Shown: positions 16,319 to 26,902 of the stretch, piece after piece
Layout of the letters: each line of letters starts with the position of its first letter
How positions within the stretch are numbered: the stretch's first letter is position 1
From: Rufibacter roseolus
Lineage (GTDB): Bacteria; Bacteroidota; Bacteroidia; Cytophagales; Hymenobacteraceae
Direction: 5' to 3'
DNA length: 64,000 nucleotides
NCBI RefSeq assembly: GCF_017916365.1
Contig: NZ_JAFMSU010000002.1
Coordinates: 372,001-436,000, forward strand
Position numbers and translations under genes: made by a program
The notes under the pieces: generated by a model
What the model was told of the DNA's origin: nothing
Database searches by the model: none
The model's input: only the letters and a program-made list of their open reading frames with translations

Positions 16319-17248
16319 TTAGGCGTAGTTTAAGATTTCCAGAATACGGTTGAGCTCATCTACAGACACAAACGGGATTTTAATTTCCCCTTTGCCTTCA
16401 GCAGAGGCTTTCACGTGGATGCGGGTGCCAAAATAGGAAGACAACCTGGATTCCACACGTTTCACTTCATTCTCAAACGGATGCAGGTCTAATTTCGTCT
16501 GTGGGTCTGGTTTTTTGTTCGCCAGGTTGATATTGCGCACCAGTTCCTCCACTTTCCGCACAGACAGTTCTTCGTTTACAATCTTGCGGTATACCTCCAA
16601 CTGCTTGTCCACGTCCTCAATGTTGATGACGGCGCGGGCGTGGCCCATGGAGATGAGGTTGTCCCTGATCCCGATCTGGATATCTGGCGGTAATTTGAGC
16701 AGACGCAGGTAGTTGGTAACGGTGGTCCGTTTCTTGCCTACACGCTCGCCCAGTTCCTCCTGTTTCAGGCTACACTCAGAAAGCAGGCGCTGGTAACTCA
16801 AGGCAATCTCAATAGCGTTGAGGTTTTCCCGCTGGATGTTCTCAATCAGGGCCATCTCCAGCATCTGCTGGTCATCGGCTTTGCGGATGTACGCCGGAAT
16901 GGTTTCCAGACCAGCCATTTTGGCGGCCTGGTAGCGGCGCTCCCCAGAGATCAACTGGTAAGCATCGGCGCTTAGCTGACGAACCGTGATGGGCTGGATA
17001 ATGCCTTGGATGCGGATAGACTCAGCCAATTCTTCCAGGGCCACTTGGTCAAAGTGGGTACGCGGCTGGAAGGGGTTGGTCTCAATCTGGTTTAAGCTGA
17101 TATCTGCGATGGTGTTGGCAGCGTTAGGGGTGGATGATGTTGATTCTGGTTGTTCTGCTGGGGCTTTACGATCATATTGCCCCGTGATAAGGGCATTGAG
17201 GCCTCTTCCAAGGCCCCCTGCTTTCTTCTTGGCTGAATTATCAGACAT
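16319..17248 (-). CDS. parB: Chromosome partitioning protein ParB
   Basis: ParB binds parS sites, hydrolyses CTP and spreads to form the segregation complex moved by ParA. The 309 residues contain the start KKKAGGLGRGLNALI, the ParB/Srx core IETNPFQPRTHFD and ITVRQLSADAYQLISGERRYQAAKMAG (CTP-binding GERRxxA), ALIENIQRENLNAIEIA, and a helix-turn-helix TQEELGERVGKKRTTVTNYLRLLKLP-like region. The C-terminal dimer domain follows. It starts 23 bases after parA stop. Confidence 0.96.
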   Translation of the reverse strand: MSDNSAKKKAGGLGRGLNALITGQYDRKAPAEQPESTSSTPNAANTIADISLNQIETNPFQPRTHFDQVALEELAESIRIQGIIQPITVRQLSADAYQLISGERRYQAAKMAGLETIPAYIRKADDQQMLEMALIENIQRENLNAIEIALSYQRLLSECSLKQEELGERVGKKRTTVTNYLRLLKLPPDIQIGIRDNLISMGHARAVINIEDVDKQLEVYRKIVNEELSVRKVEELVRNINLANKKPDPQTKLDLHPFENEVKRVESRLSSYFGTRIHVKASAEGKGEIKIPFVSVDELNRILEILNYA

Positions 17249-17271
17249 GTAAATATTTTAGACTAATGGTA

Positions 17272-18051
17272 CTATTGGGCAACTGCCACACCGTTCTTCT
17301 CCACAATTTCACGCGCCAGGTTCAGGTAGCTGATGGCTCCCTTACTTTCCGCGTCGTGGAGAATGGCCGGCACTCCAAAACTAGGAGATTCACTCAACTT
17401 CACGTTTCTAGGGATGATGGTGTCAAACACCATCTGCTGGAAGTGCATCTTCACTTCCTCTACCACCTGGTTAGACAGGCGCAGACGCACATCGTACATG
17501 GTCAGCAGCAGACCTTCAATCTCCAGGTCTGGGTTCAGCCTTGACTGGATGATCTTGATGGTGTTCAGCAGCTTGCCCAGACCTTCTAGGGCGAAGTACT
17601 CACACTGCACCGGAATAATCACCGAGTCTGCAGCAGTCAAAGAGTTCACCGTGATAAGGCCCAGGGAAGGAGAGCAGTCAATGATGATGAAATCATATTT
17701 CTCCTTCAGCGGCACCAACACCTGCTTCATCTTCTCCTCGCGGTTAGGCAGGTTAATCATCTCTACCTCAGCGCCTACCAGGTCAATGTGGGAAGGGATG
17801 AGGTCCAGAAAATCAATAGGAGAGGTCAGGATGATGTCCTCGGTTTTCACGCCGTCCACCATGCACTCATAGATGCTGTTCTCAATGTCTTTCGGGTCAA
17901 ACCCGATGCCAGAGGTGGCATTGGCCTGCGGATCAGCATCTACCAGCAGGGTTTTGTACTCTAATGCGGCTAAGCTGGCTGCCAGGTTAATGGCCGAAGT
18001 GGTTTTTCCCACCCCGCCTTTCTGGTTAGCAACGGCAATTATCTTTCCCAT
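17272..18051 (-). CDS. parA: Chromosome partitioning ATPase ParA (Soj)
   Basis: Walker-type ATPase that moves ParB-parS complexes. The 259 residues have the deviant Walker [35 protein letters not shown], the Walker B region [20 protein letters not shown] and [16 protein letters not shown]. The short N terminus without a helix-turn-helix is that of chromosomal (Soj-type) ParA. It lies 8 bases after the upstream hydrolase gene. Confidence 0.97.
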   Translation of the reverse strand: MGKIIAVANQKGGVGKTTSAINLAASLAALEYKTLLVDADPQANATSGIGFDPKDIENSIYECMVDGVKTEDIILTSPIDFLDLIPSHIDLVGAEVEMINLPNREEKMKQVLVPLKEKYDFIIIDCSPSLGLITVNSLTAADSVIIPVQCEYFALEGLGKLLNTIKIIQSRLNPDLEIEGLLLTMYDVRLRLSNQVVEEVKMHFQQMVFDTIIPRNVKLSESPSFGVPAILHDAESKGAISYLNLAREIVEKNGVAVAQ

Positions 18052-18059
18052 TCTTCAGG

Positions 18060-18740
18060 TTACAGTTCTAAAGTTTGACCAATCTCCATCAAAATCAACT
18101 CCTTCTGCTGGCGCCGGGCAAGTTCCAACGCCTCCACATGATCAATTTCTATGTACGGGAAGGTGTCATAATGCATCCCGATGATTTTTTTCACATTCAC
18201 GTAGTTGGCGGCTATCAGCGCATCTTCCACATCCATGGTAAAGTTGTCCCCAATGGGCATCAGCGCGAAATCCAGGTGGTAGCGGTCCCCGATGAGTTTC
18301 ATATCCATGTGCAGGGCCGTGTCACCGGCAAAGTAGAAGGATTTCTCGGCGCTCTCCACCACAAAGCCTGCTGCTGATCCGGCGTAGGAACCGTCTGGCA
18401 GGGAACTTGAGTGGATGGCGTTCACCATTTTAACCGTCCCGAAGGGCAGATGCACCTTACCGCCGGTGTTCATAGGGTGAACGTTTTCAATGCCCTTTTT
18501 CTGATACCAGCTCACAATCTCAAACGTGGCCACCAGGGTGGCACCGGTTTTATTGAGCAGGTACTCTGCGTCTGCCACGTGGTCTGTGTGCCCGTGGGAG
18601 AGCAGGATGTAATCGCATTCTATGGAATCAATATCAATCTCCGAAGCCAAAGGGTTGGGGGTGATGAAAGGGTCAAACAGAACCTTGGTACCACCCATGT
18701 CAAAGAGAAAGCAGGATTGTCCGTAATAAGTGATTTTCAT
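18060..18740 (-). CDS. UPF0173-type metal-dependent hydrolase (MBL fold)
   Basis: Metallo-beta-lactamase-fold protein of 226 residues. The zinc motif is LLSHGHTDHVADAEYLL (HxHxDH), with further ligands in FYFAGDTALHMDMKLIGD and in IGMHYDTFPYIEIDH. The opening MKITYYGQSCFLF is the mark of the UPF0173/YtkL group, whose substrate is unknown. It is the first gene of the parA-parB-DUF5683-dapB-lepB operon. Confidence 0.92.
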   Translation of the reverse strand: MKITYYGQSCFLFDMGGTKVLFDPFITPNPLASEIDIDSIECDYILLSHGHTDHVADAEYLLNKTGATLVATFEIVSWYQKKGIENVHPMNTGGKVHLPFGTVKMVNAIHSSSLPDGSYAGSAAGFVVESAEKSFYFAGDTALHMDMKLIGDRYHLDFALMPIGDNFTMDVEDALIAANYVNVKKIIGMHYDTFPYIEIDHVEALELARRQQKELILMEIGQTLEL

Positions 18741-18792
18741 CTGTGTAAAGGCAAGGTAGACGATTAACTACAAGATCGAGCATACGCTTTTA

Positions 18793-18800
18793 CAAAGATA
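18793..18800 (-). promoter_or_regulatory. Putative -7 element of the hydrolase-par-lepB operon
   Basis: Minus strand TATCTTTG, exact TAnnTTTG, 52 bases upstream of the first ATG. The -33 box is weak. Confidence 0.6.
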
Positions 18801-18962
18801 AGGTAAAATGGAGAGAGACTTATTAACACTTTTAAGTTATTTATCCCCATTTTAGGTTAAAATCTGGCTTGGCAATCAGGTTGAATCAAATCAGCATAGT
18901 TGCTTGATCTTTATCTTCTTAGGTGCGCTGGCAAACGGTGTTAGTGAGACTATTTCTTGAGG

Positions 18963-19033
18963 TGGCAGGCACCTGTTTCCTTGATGTTCCACGGCTTTAC
19001 AGGCTTTCTTGCTACGGGTACAGGCACCTGCCA
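18963..19033. repeat. 71-base inverted-repeat element
   Basis: TGGCAGGCACCTGT at 18963-18976 and ACAGGCACCTGCCA at 19020-19033 are complementary at 12 of 14 positions around a 43-base interior. It lies in an 840-base gene-free stretch (18741-19581) between the par operon and yidC. The rest of that stretch holds two dispersed-hairpin copies and a C/G-rich repeat, and no credible gene. Confidence 0.55.
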
Positions 19034-19150
19034 AATTGGGTGCTGGATAATCGTTTCGGGCTCACTTTAGGGCATTCTTACATGGGAAGACAAGAGATCA
19101 GCTAAACAGGTCTGTGCTGGCTTCCCCCTTTGCAAAGCATTGCCCTAAAT

Positions 19151-19191
19151 GCCGTTTTAAGCCCATTTACGGCAAAATAAGCTCAAAACGG
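19151..19191. repeat. Dispersed hairpin element (copy 6)
   Basis: GCCGTTTTAAGCCC opposite GCTCAAAACGG, centre ATTTACGGCAAAAT. It is in the gene-free stretch, far from any stop codon. Confidence 0.65.
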
Positions 19192-19293
19192 TTGTCTATG
19201 CATTCTCGCTTGGAATCCGTGTTTTAGACCGCCTGAATGGCTTTCAAAATGGGTTCGTCTAGATTGGGATAGTGCGAAACCGGGAAAGTAGGG

Positions 19294-19322
19294 ATTCCCC
19301 TCTTTGGAGTAGATAGGGGTGG
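19294..19322. repeat. CCCC...GGGG intergenic repeat, copy A
   Basis: ATTCCCCTCTTTGGAG then TAGATAGGGGTGG. It resembles the sequence at 34285-34312. Confidence 0.45.
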
Positions 19323-19458
19323 TTTTTTGATCTTGGCAGAAGCCCGGCTAGAGGCTGATCTGTTTCAATGGCTTACAAGTTGATCGAGCCTTAAACAGCC
19401 CAAAACAACTCAACCACAAATCAAAATGATTGCCTTGAAGTGGGTGATTGAGTTAAAG

Positions 19459-19499
19459 TTGTTTTAAGTCCGTTGTCTTGTAAACAGTTGTAAAACAGG
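19459..19499. repeat. Dispersed hairpin element (decayed copy)
   Basis: GTTGTTTTAAGTCCGTTGTC then TTGTAAACAGTTGTAAAACAGG. Only the outline of the element remains. Confidence 0.4.
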
Positions 19500-19534
19500 A
19501 AGGTATCGATTGGGTGTAAAGGCGTATAAAACAA

Positions 19535-19562
19535 AAAAAGCCCGGTACAAACCGGGCTTTTT
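19535..19562 (-). terminator. yidC terminator
   Basis: AAAAAGCCCGGT-ACAA-ACCGGGCTTTTT, a perfect 12-base stem, 20 bases past the yidC stop on the minus strand. Confidence 0.93.
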
Positions 19563-19581
19563 CTCATTGGTGAAGTTGATC

Positions 19582-21405
19582 TTATTTGGTGCCTTTCTTG
19601 CGTTTGGCTTCTTGTTCTGCGGCTACTTTCATGGCTTCCTGAAGGCGTTTCTGGAAGCCTCCTTTTGGCTCCTTGCCTTTGTTTTTCTCCTGGTAATCCT
19701 CCAGGTTCTTCCGGATCTTGGCGTCGTCTACGAAGCGTCTGATCAAGGCCTGCTGCCCGAAGGTAACGATGTTAGAAACGAAGTAATAGAAGCTCAAACC
19801 GGCCGGGAAACTGTTCAGCACGAACATGAAGATCACCGGCATGAGGTAAGAGTAAAACTTCATTGGGCCCTGCACGGTGCTCACCTGGTTGTTAGACCAT
19901 GTGTACAGAATGGTAGAGGCAGTCATCAGAAGCGTGAACATACTCACATGGTTTCCATAGAACGGGATAGTGAACGGCAGCATAGCGAATACATCGTAGG
20001 TGCTTAGGTCGTGCGCCCACAGGAACGGCTCCTGGCGTAACTCAATAGAGTTAGGGAAGAAGTTGAACATCGCGAACAAGATAGGCATCTGCAGCAACAT
20101 AGGAATACAGCCGCTCATGGGGTTCACGCCCATCTTGGAGTACAGAGACATGGTCTCGGCCTGCGTCTTCTGCATGTCGCCGTCGTTCTTCTCTTTGATG
20201 GCATCAATCTCCGGCTTCAGCACCTTCATCTTGGCCATGGAAATATATGACTTGTACGTCAGCGGGCTCAGGAGCAGTTTGATGTAGAGCACCAGCAGGA
20301 TGATGATGATGCCGTAAGAAGGCACAAAATCCTCCAGAAAGTCAAACGCCGGGATGATGAGGTACTTGTTCACGTAGGAGAAGATGCCCCAGCCTAGTTC
20401 CAGGTTGCGGTCAAAGCCTTCTGACACGTTCTTCAGCACATCGTAGTCATTCGGGCCGAAGAAGTAAGTGAAGTTGGCTTTTCCGGTCAGAGCATCGGCT
20501 GCCGGAATGGTCAGCTTGGACCGTAGGGTTTTCACCTGCGTGGTGTCTGCATCGTTGGGTTCAACCGTTAACTCAGCATTGGCGAAGCTGTTCTGCGCGA
20601 TGATGGCGGCGGTGAAGAAGTTCTGCTTGTTGGCCACCCATTTCACCGGCTCCTCCAGTTTCTCCGTCTCGGTCTCCGTGGCGCTGGCTGAAAGCTTGTC
20701 AAAACTCTCGTCGGCGGTGTAGTAGTTGATGGTGGAGTGGCTGCGGTTCTGCTTGATGTCTTTCTCCAGGCGCTTCAGCTTGTCGGTCCAGGTAAGGAGG
20801 ATAGGCTGCTGGGCTATCAGGGCTTCCATGCCTCTGAAGTTCAGCTGGTATCCAACCTCGTAAGAATCGTCCTGCAAAGTGTACACCTGCTCAATAGATT
20901 GGCCTGGAGCCACCTGTGCGGTGAAGGTGATGGCCTTGGCCGGTTTTTCGTTCACCGTGAGGTTAGATACCGCCGATGGCTGGAAAAACAGGTCTGACAA
21001 ACGGATGGTTTTGCCGTCTTTGGTCTGGAAGCTGAATTCCTGCTGGCTTGTCTGGGTGTCAAACAGCACCAATGGCTTTTTATCCCAGGTTTTGTAATTC
21101 TTAAGCTCTACTTCCTCTACTTTACCTCCCTGGGTGCCCAGAGACACGCGAAGCACTTTGTTCTCCAGTAAGGTGGTCTGGTTCTGTCCGGTAGCCAGCG
21201 CCCCGAAGGCCCCTAGCTGTGCCGCACGCTGGGCGTTGGCCAAAGAATCATTTACCGGTGTCTGGTTTGGGGTTGCCGCGGCGGCGGTAGTAGACTTTGT
21301 TACTTTTTGCGCCGGTTGTTCTTCCGGCCCTTTCATAAAGAAAATACTGTATACCAGTATGAGAATGGCAATCAGGCCCATGCCTATTGCTGAATTTTTA
21401 TCCAT
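19582..21405 (-). CDS. yidC: Membrane protein insertase YidC
   Basis: Inserts and folds inner-membrane proteins, with or without SecYEG. The 607 residues have the Gram-negative layout: an N-terminal membrane helix (about 6-24), a large periplasmic beta domain (about 60-340), then the conserved five-helix core. Core motifs are YGIIIILLVLYIKLLLSPLTYKSYISMAKM, LYSKMGVNPMSGCIPMLLQMPILFAMFNFF and FPAGLSFYYFVSNIVTFGQQALI. The C-terminal tail is very basic (KRKKGTK). It is 15 bases downstream of pyrG, a gene order frequent in this phylum. Confidence 0.97.
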   Translation of the reverse strand: MDKNSAIGMGLIAILILVYSIFFMKGPEEQPAQKVTKSTTAAAATPNQTPVNDSLANAQRAAQLGAFGALATGQNQTTLLENKVLRVSLGTQGGKVEEVELKNYKTWDKKPLVLFDTQTSQQEFSFQTKDGKTIRLSDLFFQPSAVSNLTVNEKPAKAITFTAQVAPGQSIEQVYTLQDDSYEVGYQLNFRGMEALIAQQPILLTWTDKLKRLEKDIKQNRSHSTINYYTADESFDKLSASATETETEKLEEPVKWVANKQNFFTAAIIAQNSFANAELTVEPNDADTTQVKTLRSKLTIPAADALTGKANFTYFFGPNDYDVLKNVSEGFDRNLELGWGIFSYVNKYLIIPAFDFLEDFVPSYGIIIILLVLYIKLLLSPLTYKSYISMAKMKVLKPEIDAIKEKNDGDMQKTQAETMSLYSKMGVNPMSGCIPMLLQMPILFAMFNFFPNSIELRQEPFLWAHDLSTYDVFAMLPFTIPFYGNHVSMFTLLMTASTILYTWSNNQVSTVQGPMKFYSYLMPVIFMFVLNSFPAGLSFYYFVSNIVTFGQQALIRRFVDDAKIRKNLEDYQEKNKGKEPKGGFQKRLQEAMKVAAEQEAKRKKGTK

Positions 21406-21420
21406 AAGTGATAAGAAGGG

Positions 21421-23082
<1,662 letters not shown>

Positions 23083-23147
23083 TTATTTGAACAGCAGGGA
23101 AAATGTTTGGCTTTGCCCTGAAAGTCCAACTTCTTAAAACGATACAG

Positions 23148-23189
23148 GGCGTTTTATAGCTGTTTTCACAGAATCAGGCCTGAATAGGC
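23148..23189. repeat. Dispersed hairpin element (copy 8)
   Basis: GGGCGTTTTATAGCTGTTTTC then AGAATCAGGCCTGAATAGGC. Imperfect arms. It lies between pyrG and the lipoprotein gene. Confidence 0.55.
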
Positions 23190-23245
23190 TTCCAAGGCTG
23201 TAGGCAGTCAGAATCTGCAAAAATCAACCGGAGGTCAATACCAGC

Positions 23246-23956
23246 TTAGCTGTTTTTGAGGAAGTCCTGCAGGCGCTGGCCCATTTCCTGGAGGGTGAGC
23301 ATCACGGCCTCCTGCTGGATGCGTCTTCTGGCTTCCTGCTGGTCCAACTCGTTCTCCTTTTTCTGACCAAGCATGTCTTTGGTGATGATGACCGAGAAAG
23401 GCACTATGCCGGTTCTTACGTCCAGCAGGAGCGCCTGCGTAGTGGCAAAGGCCTTGATGTCAGACTTGGAAAAGAGCTTGTACTGGGAGTACATGTCATG
23501 GGTAGAGGAATAGACCAGCACTAAGTCAGCCTGCATCCGCACGGCAGCTTCCCGCAGACCCGTGAAAGTGACCGGCTGAGGCAGAAGCAGGTCAGGGACA
23601 ATGGTCACCTTGGTTACTTTCCCGGATTTCTTCAGGTGGTCTTCCAGAAGATCGGCGTAGGCTTGCTGGCTTTTCTGGTAGGTCTCATCGGTCCACTGGT
23701 ACCTTTTTACCGCGGCGTTTTCCAGGTTCACCACCGCCACCCTTATGGGGGATGGCAGCTTGTAAGGCGCATGTAGCATCCGCTGGATGTTCTCCTCTGT
23801 AATGGTGGAGGCCTTGTCATTGAAGAGGGACTGGGTCAAGGGATCCACAAAAGAAATAAGCCCCTGTTGTTCCAAAGAAGGTCTCACCTCTGGTTGGGTA
23901 ACAGTACAGGCGCTCAGCAGAAGGCAGGAAAGGACAGCAGCGAGGTTTTGTTTCAT
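23246..23956 (-). CDS. Lipoprotein of unknown function
   Basis: The start ATG 23956 gives MKQNLAAVLSCLLLSACTVTQ with a lipobox (LLSAC), so the product is a lipoprotein of about 236 residues after processing. The body has alternating strands and helices: PYKLPSPIRVAVVNLENAA, ADLLEDHLKKSGKVTKVTIVPDLLLPQPVTFTGLREAAVRMQADLVLVYSSTHDMYS, and an Ala/Thr segment with LLLDVRTGIVPFSV. This resembles periplasmic TolB/CsgG-like N-terminal folds, but I cannot name it. It lies 69 bases downstream of the glycogen-binding-domain gene and probably belongs to the same transcript. Confidence 0.75.
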   Translation of the reverse strand: MKQNLAAVLSCLLLSACTVTQPEVRPSLEQQGLISFVDPLTQSLFNDKASTITEENIQRMLHAPYKLPSPIRVAVVNLENAAVKRYQWTDETYQKSQQAYADLLEDHLKKSGKVTKVTIVPDLLLPQPVTFTGLREAAVRMQADLVLVYSSTHDMYSQYKLFSKSDIKAFATTQALLLDVRTGIVPFSVIITKDMLGQKKENELDQQEARRRIQQEAVMLTLQEMGQRLQDFLKNS

Positions 23957-24025
23957 GGGTGTTTTGCGCAAAATGGCCTTAAAACAGACAAAGTCTGGCT
24001 GGAAAATCCTTGTTAAAATAAACAA

Positions 24026-25507
24026 CTATTGTTCAATCCAGATAATGGAGTTTCCGGTGTGGTGCTCGTTCTGTTCCCAGAGTTTGTTGTCCGGGTCAAT
24101 GATCCAATCGCCGTCTACAATGAATTTATAGCGGTTCTTACCTATGGGTAAATGGACATTGAAAACCCAGTCGTTTCCTTCTTTTCTCATGAGCAGCGCC
24201 TTGGGGTCCCAGTTGTTGAAGTCCCCGGCCACATAGACTTCCTTGGCCTTGCCGTAATTCTTCAGCCGGAAAGTATGGTTGGGGGAGATGATGAGGTAAG
24301 AGTTGCCCGTACCCTCGGGGTTGCCCACTTTCAAGGGATTGGCCGGGTCCAGGATCCATTGGTTGTCCACCTTGAACTTGTAGGAGTAGTTTCCCGGCCC
24401 GATAGAGTAAGGAAGCTCCCAACCAGTGGCGGTCTTTTTCATGGGCAGCTCAAAATCCCGCCAGTTGTTGAAAGAGCCCGCCAGGAAGACCGCTTTGGCC
24501 GAGGTATAGCCATCCAGTTTGAACAAGCGGGTTGGCCCCACCCGCAGGATGGAGTTGACGCTGTTGTGTTCGTTGGGAACGGTTTCGGGGTTGGTGGGGT
24601 CATGGTGCCACTCTCCGTCTACTATGTACTTGTAGATATGCGTGCCATGGGATAAAAACAGAGGCAACTCCCAGCCTTTGGCGGTTTTGTTCATCAGGAG
24701 GTCGCGTTCGCGCCAGTTGTTGAAGGAACCCGCCAAATACACGCGCTTGGCATTGGGGTAGCCCGGAAGCCTGAAAACCGTATTAGTCTTGTAATACACA
24801 GAGTTTACGTTCCCCCGGCCGTCATTCTCCCGCAGTTGGTTGTCAGTGTCAATGGTCCAGTTGCCGTCCACCACAAACTTGTACCAGTGCTTTCCGGCCT
24901 GCAGCGGAACGCGAGCGATCCAGCCGCTGTCAGTTTTGGCCATGGCCAGCTTGTTAGGGGCCCATAGATTGAAACTGCCGGCCAGAAACACGTTCCTGGC
25001 TTGCAAGGCATTGCGGAGGTAAAAAGTGACTACAGAGTCTTTCTCTGGGAAAGCCTTCTTGTTTTTGAACCGGTTATGGCCAAACACCACATTCTGGTTG
25101 ATGACCGGGAAAAGCGCCTGCCGGTACCCTTCTTTGTCACTGAAGATGATGCGGTCTACTGGGTCTTTGATATCCTCAAACACCATGAGGGGCTTGCTGA
25201 ACACCACCACTTGGTTGTCGTTCTGCTCCATGCGCCAGCCCTGCTGAAAGAGGGAATCGGCGGATTGGGTTCTGAAGAACTGTTTCAGGCCAACGTCTGT
25301 GAGGTTGAACTGCACCAGGAAAGAGTCAAGGGCGGCCGGGGAGATCTTCTTGCTCAGCTCAATGAACATCTTGCCGTCTCTGACCATGTATTTTTTAACC
25401 GGCTCCTGGGCATAGGTCTGCACCTGCAGGGCCAACCCCAACAAGAGGGTGCACCAGCAAAGGCGGAGAAGCCGCAGTAGACAGGACCGGTTTGTGTTTA
25501 TTTCCAT
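24026..25507 (-). CDS. Exported protein with four tandem AMPK-beta/CBM48-like domains
   Basis: The 493 residues start with a signal peptide (cut near QTYAQ), then a mixed N-terminal region (about 35-160). Four copies of an early-set/glycogen-binding module of about 85 residues follow. Each is marked by VFLAGSFNLW, VYLAGSFNNW, VFLAGSFNNW or VYVAGDFNNW and, about 30 residues later, WYKFVVDGNW, IYKYIVDGEW, SYKFKVDNQW or RYKFIVDGDW. These match CBM48 carbohydrate-binding folds. No glycosidase domain is present, so it probably binds alpha-glucan or acts structurally in the periplasm or at the cell surface. It overlaps the upstream protease gene by 10 bases, implying translational coupling. Confidence 0.85.
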   Translation of the reverse strand: MEINTNRSCLLRLLRLCWCTLLLGLALQVQTYAQEPVKKYMVRDGKMFIELSKKISPAALDSFLVQFNLTDVGLKQFFRTQSADSLFQQGWRMEQNDNQVVVFSKPLMVFEDIKDPVDRIIFSDKEGYRQALFPVINQNVVFGHNRFKNKKAFPEKDSVVTFYLRNALQARNVFLAGSFNLWAPNKLAMAKTDSGWIARVPLQAGKHWYKFVVDGNWTIDTDNQLRENDGRGNVNSVYYKTNTVFRLPGYPNAKRVYLAGSFNNWRERDLLMNKTAKGWELPLFLSHGTHIYKYIVDGEWHHDPTNPETVPNEHNSVNSILRVGPTRLFKLDGYTSAKAVFLAGSFNNWRDFELPMKKTATGWELPYSIGPGNYSYKFKVDNQWILDPANPLKVGNPEGTGNSYLIISPNHTFRLKNYGKAKEVYVAGDFNNWDPKALLMRKEGNDWVFNVHLPIGKNRYKFIVDGDWIIDPDNKLWEQNEHHTGNSIIWIEQ

Positions 25508-26532
25508 ATGTATAATTCGCGCCTCACAAAATTAAAGCCTATTTTATTATTGTTCACTGCCAGGAAGTCAAACCCCAGCACCCCATTGATACACCCGTTG
25601 TAGGAAAAGCAGGTGTTCTCCAGGCTGGTGATAAGCACCGGCAGCGAGGGGATGTCCTGGGTACCGAACCTCACGTTCTTCATATCGCCGCGCAGGGCCT
25701 CTATCTTCCGGTTGCCCGTGCCGCTCAACAAGACCCTGCCGGTAATCTCTACGTTCTCAAAGACCTTGTTGGGCAGACGGCTGTCCAGGATATTGGTCTC
25801 AGCGCCGCAATCAATGATGAAATCAATTTTCTTGCCAGCCATCTCGGTATGGGCAATGATGCGGTTGTCCTTCAGGTCAATGGGGATGTTGTGGTAAGTG
25901 GAAGTGTCCCGCAGGAAAGCGCTTCGGTACGTATCAGCTTCCTTTTTGCCTATCTGGTGCAGGTAAATGAGGCTTCGCTCGTAATCTATGATCATCTCAC
26001 ACTGCCTGAACAGTTCCATGCCCAGCAGCCCTAATATCTTAACCCCTTTGGTGTTCTCTAAGTGCCCTAAACTGGTTAAATCTGCCTTGAGCCGGTTGTA
26101 GCGGAGGGTGCCCAGGGTGAAATTCTTTACCACCGTTTTACTTACCCCAGCGGTGGAGCCGGTAACACTGGTCCGCTGCGCGCCGCTGTCCCGGGTCTTG
26201 GGGTAATCCCGGAAATAGGTGAGGTTGAGGACCAGGTTCTGGGCGCCGGTATCCAGAATGAAGTTGCCCAAGGTGGTATCGGCACGGGCCTGCAGCAGGA
26301 TCAGGTTGCCGGCTCGGGTGAAGGGAATTACGGAGGAGGCAGAATCATCCCCGGCAAAAAGGAAGGGGATGGAAAAGGAGGAAAGCGTTCTACCCAAAGC
26401 TGGCAGAGACATTTTGGGGTGGTTGCGGGGTTTGCCGGTCTCCTTTGTTTTCGCATCCACCACGCCATTGCCCAACATCAGCAGGAGCAATGCCACAAGC
26501 CTCACCATTATGGAACGGAACGGAAAAAACAT
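25498..26532 (-). CDS. Exported retropepsin-like aspartic protease
   Basis: The start ATG 26532 (MFFPFRSIMVRLVALLLLML) gives an N-terminal signal or anchor; a TTG 23 codons upstream is rejected. There are two catalytic lobes in one chain: FILDTGAQNLVLN (near residue 105 of this start) and FIIDCGAETNILD (near 237). Each has the D-T/C-G-A core of clan AA peptidases, with flap-like glycine segments such as SVTGSTAGVSKTVV and VLLSGTGNRKIEALRGDM. Function unknown in this group; envelope location likely. The first Asp lobe is canonical while the second has Cys in place of Thr/Ser. It is co-transcribed with the CBM48-like gene. Confidence 0.82.
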   Translation of the reverse strand: MFFPFRSIMVRLVALLLLMLGNGVVDAKTKETGKPRNHPKMSLPALGRTLSSFSIPFLFAGDDSASSVIPFTRAGNLILLQARADTTLGNFILDTGAQNLVLNLTYFRDYPKTRDSGAQRTSVTGSTAGVSKTVVKNFTLGTLRYNRLKADLTSLGHLENTKGVKILGLLGMELFRQCEMIIDYERSLIYLHQIGKKEADTYRSAFLRDTSTYHNIPIDLKDNRIIAHTEMAGKKIDFIIDCGAETNILDSRLPNKVFENVEITGRVLLSGTGNRKIEALRGDMKNVRFGTQDIPSLPVLITSLENTCFSYNGCINGVLGFDFLAVNNNKIGFNFVRRELYIWK

Positions 26533-26785
26533 ATAGAAAGGAGGTTGCTTTATGCTGTAGGGAAGTCTGGAGCCAGTATTTCGCAGGTCTGGGTTTGCCA
26601 AAGCAAAGTAGCATAAAAGATAGCAAAATCTTTATATTAGTGAAACAACCTTTTTGTATTTAACACAACATTAACGCCCTTGTCCTTTCCGGTTTTAGCT
26701 GAGGGAAATCTATTGACCGGTTCTCCTGGCAGAGAAAAAAGGAAGACATTCTTTGATTTCTGGTTACCCTATTTGCCTAAAGAAA

Positions 26786-26836
26786 TGCCCTGCGCTTTGG
26801 GCCTGTTTTAGAAAAGCAGGCTCAAAGCGCAGGGCA
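26786..26836. terminator. Dispersed hairpin element (copy 9)
   Basis: TGCCCTGCGCTTTG and CAAAGCGCAGGGCA form a perfect 14-base outer stem around the conserved GGCCTGTTTTAGAAAAGCAGG core. The gap 26533-26902 holds nothing else supportable. It is downstream of the 26903 gene on the minus strand. Confidence 0.85.
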
Positions 26837-26902
26837 GTTGAAAAGTTTTAACTCTGTTTCCCGTGCGTTTTTTATAAAACGCCCCCTGAACGGCAAATTC
26901 AA

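Noticed and set aside
16319-18051. parS sites near parAB
   Set aside because: I looked for TGTTTCACGTGAAACA-like palindromes across the window. Only half sites were found (for example CTCACGTGAA at 28387 and TGTTCCACGG at 18984), none a full palindrome.
18923-19105. 60-codon frame between the par operon and yidC
   Set aside because: It reads straight through the 71-base inverted repeat and has no protein-like pattern.
23957-24025. N-terminal extension of the lipoprotein
   Set aside because: The upstream 23 codons precede a clear lipoprotein signal beginning at 23956 and include a fragment of the dispersed repeat.
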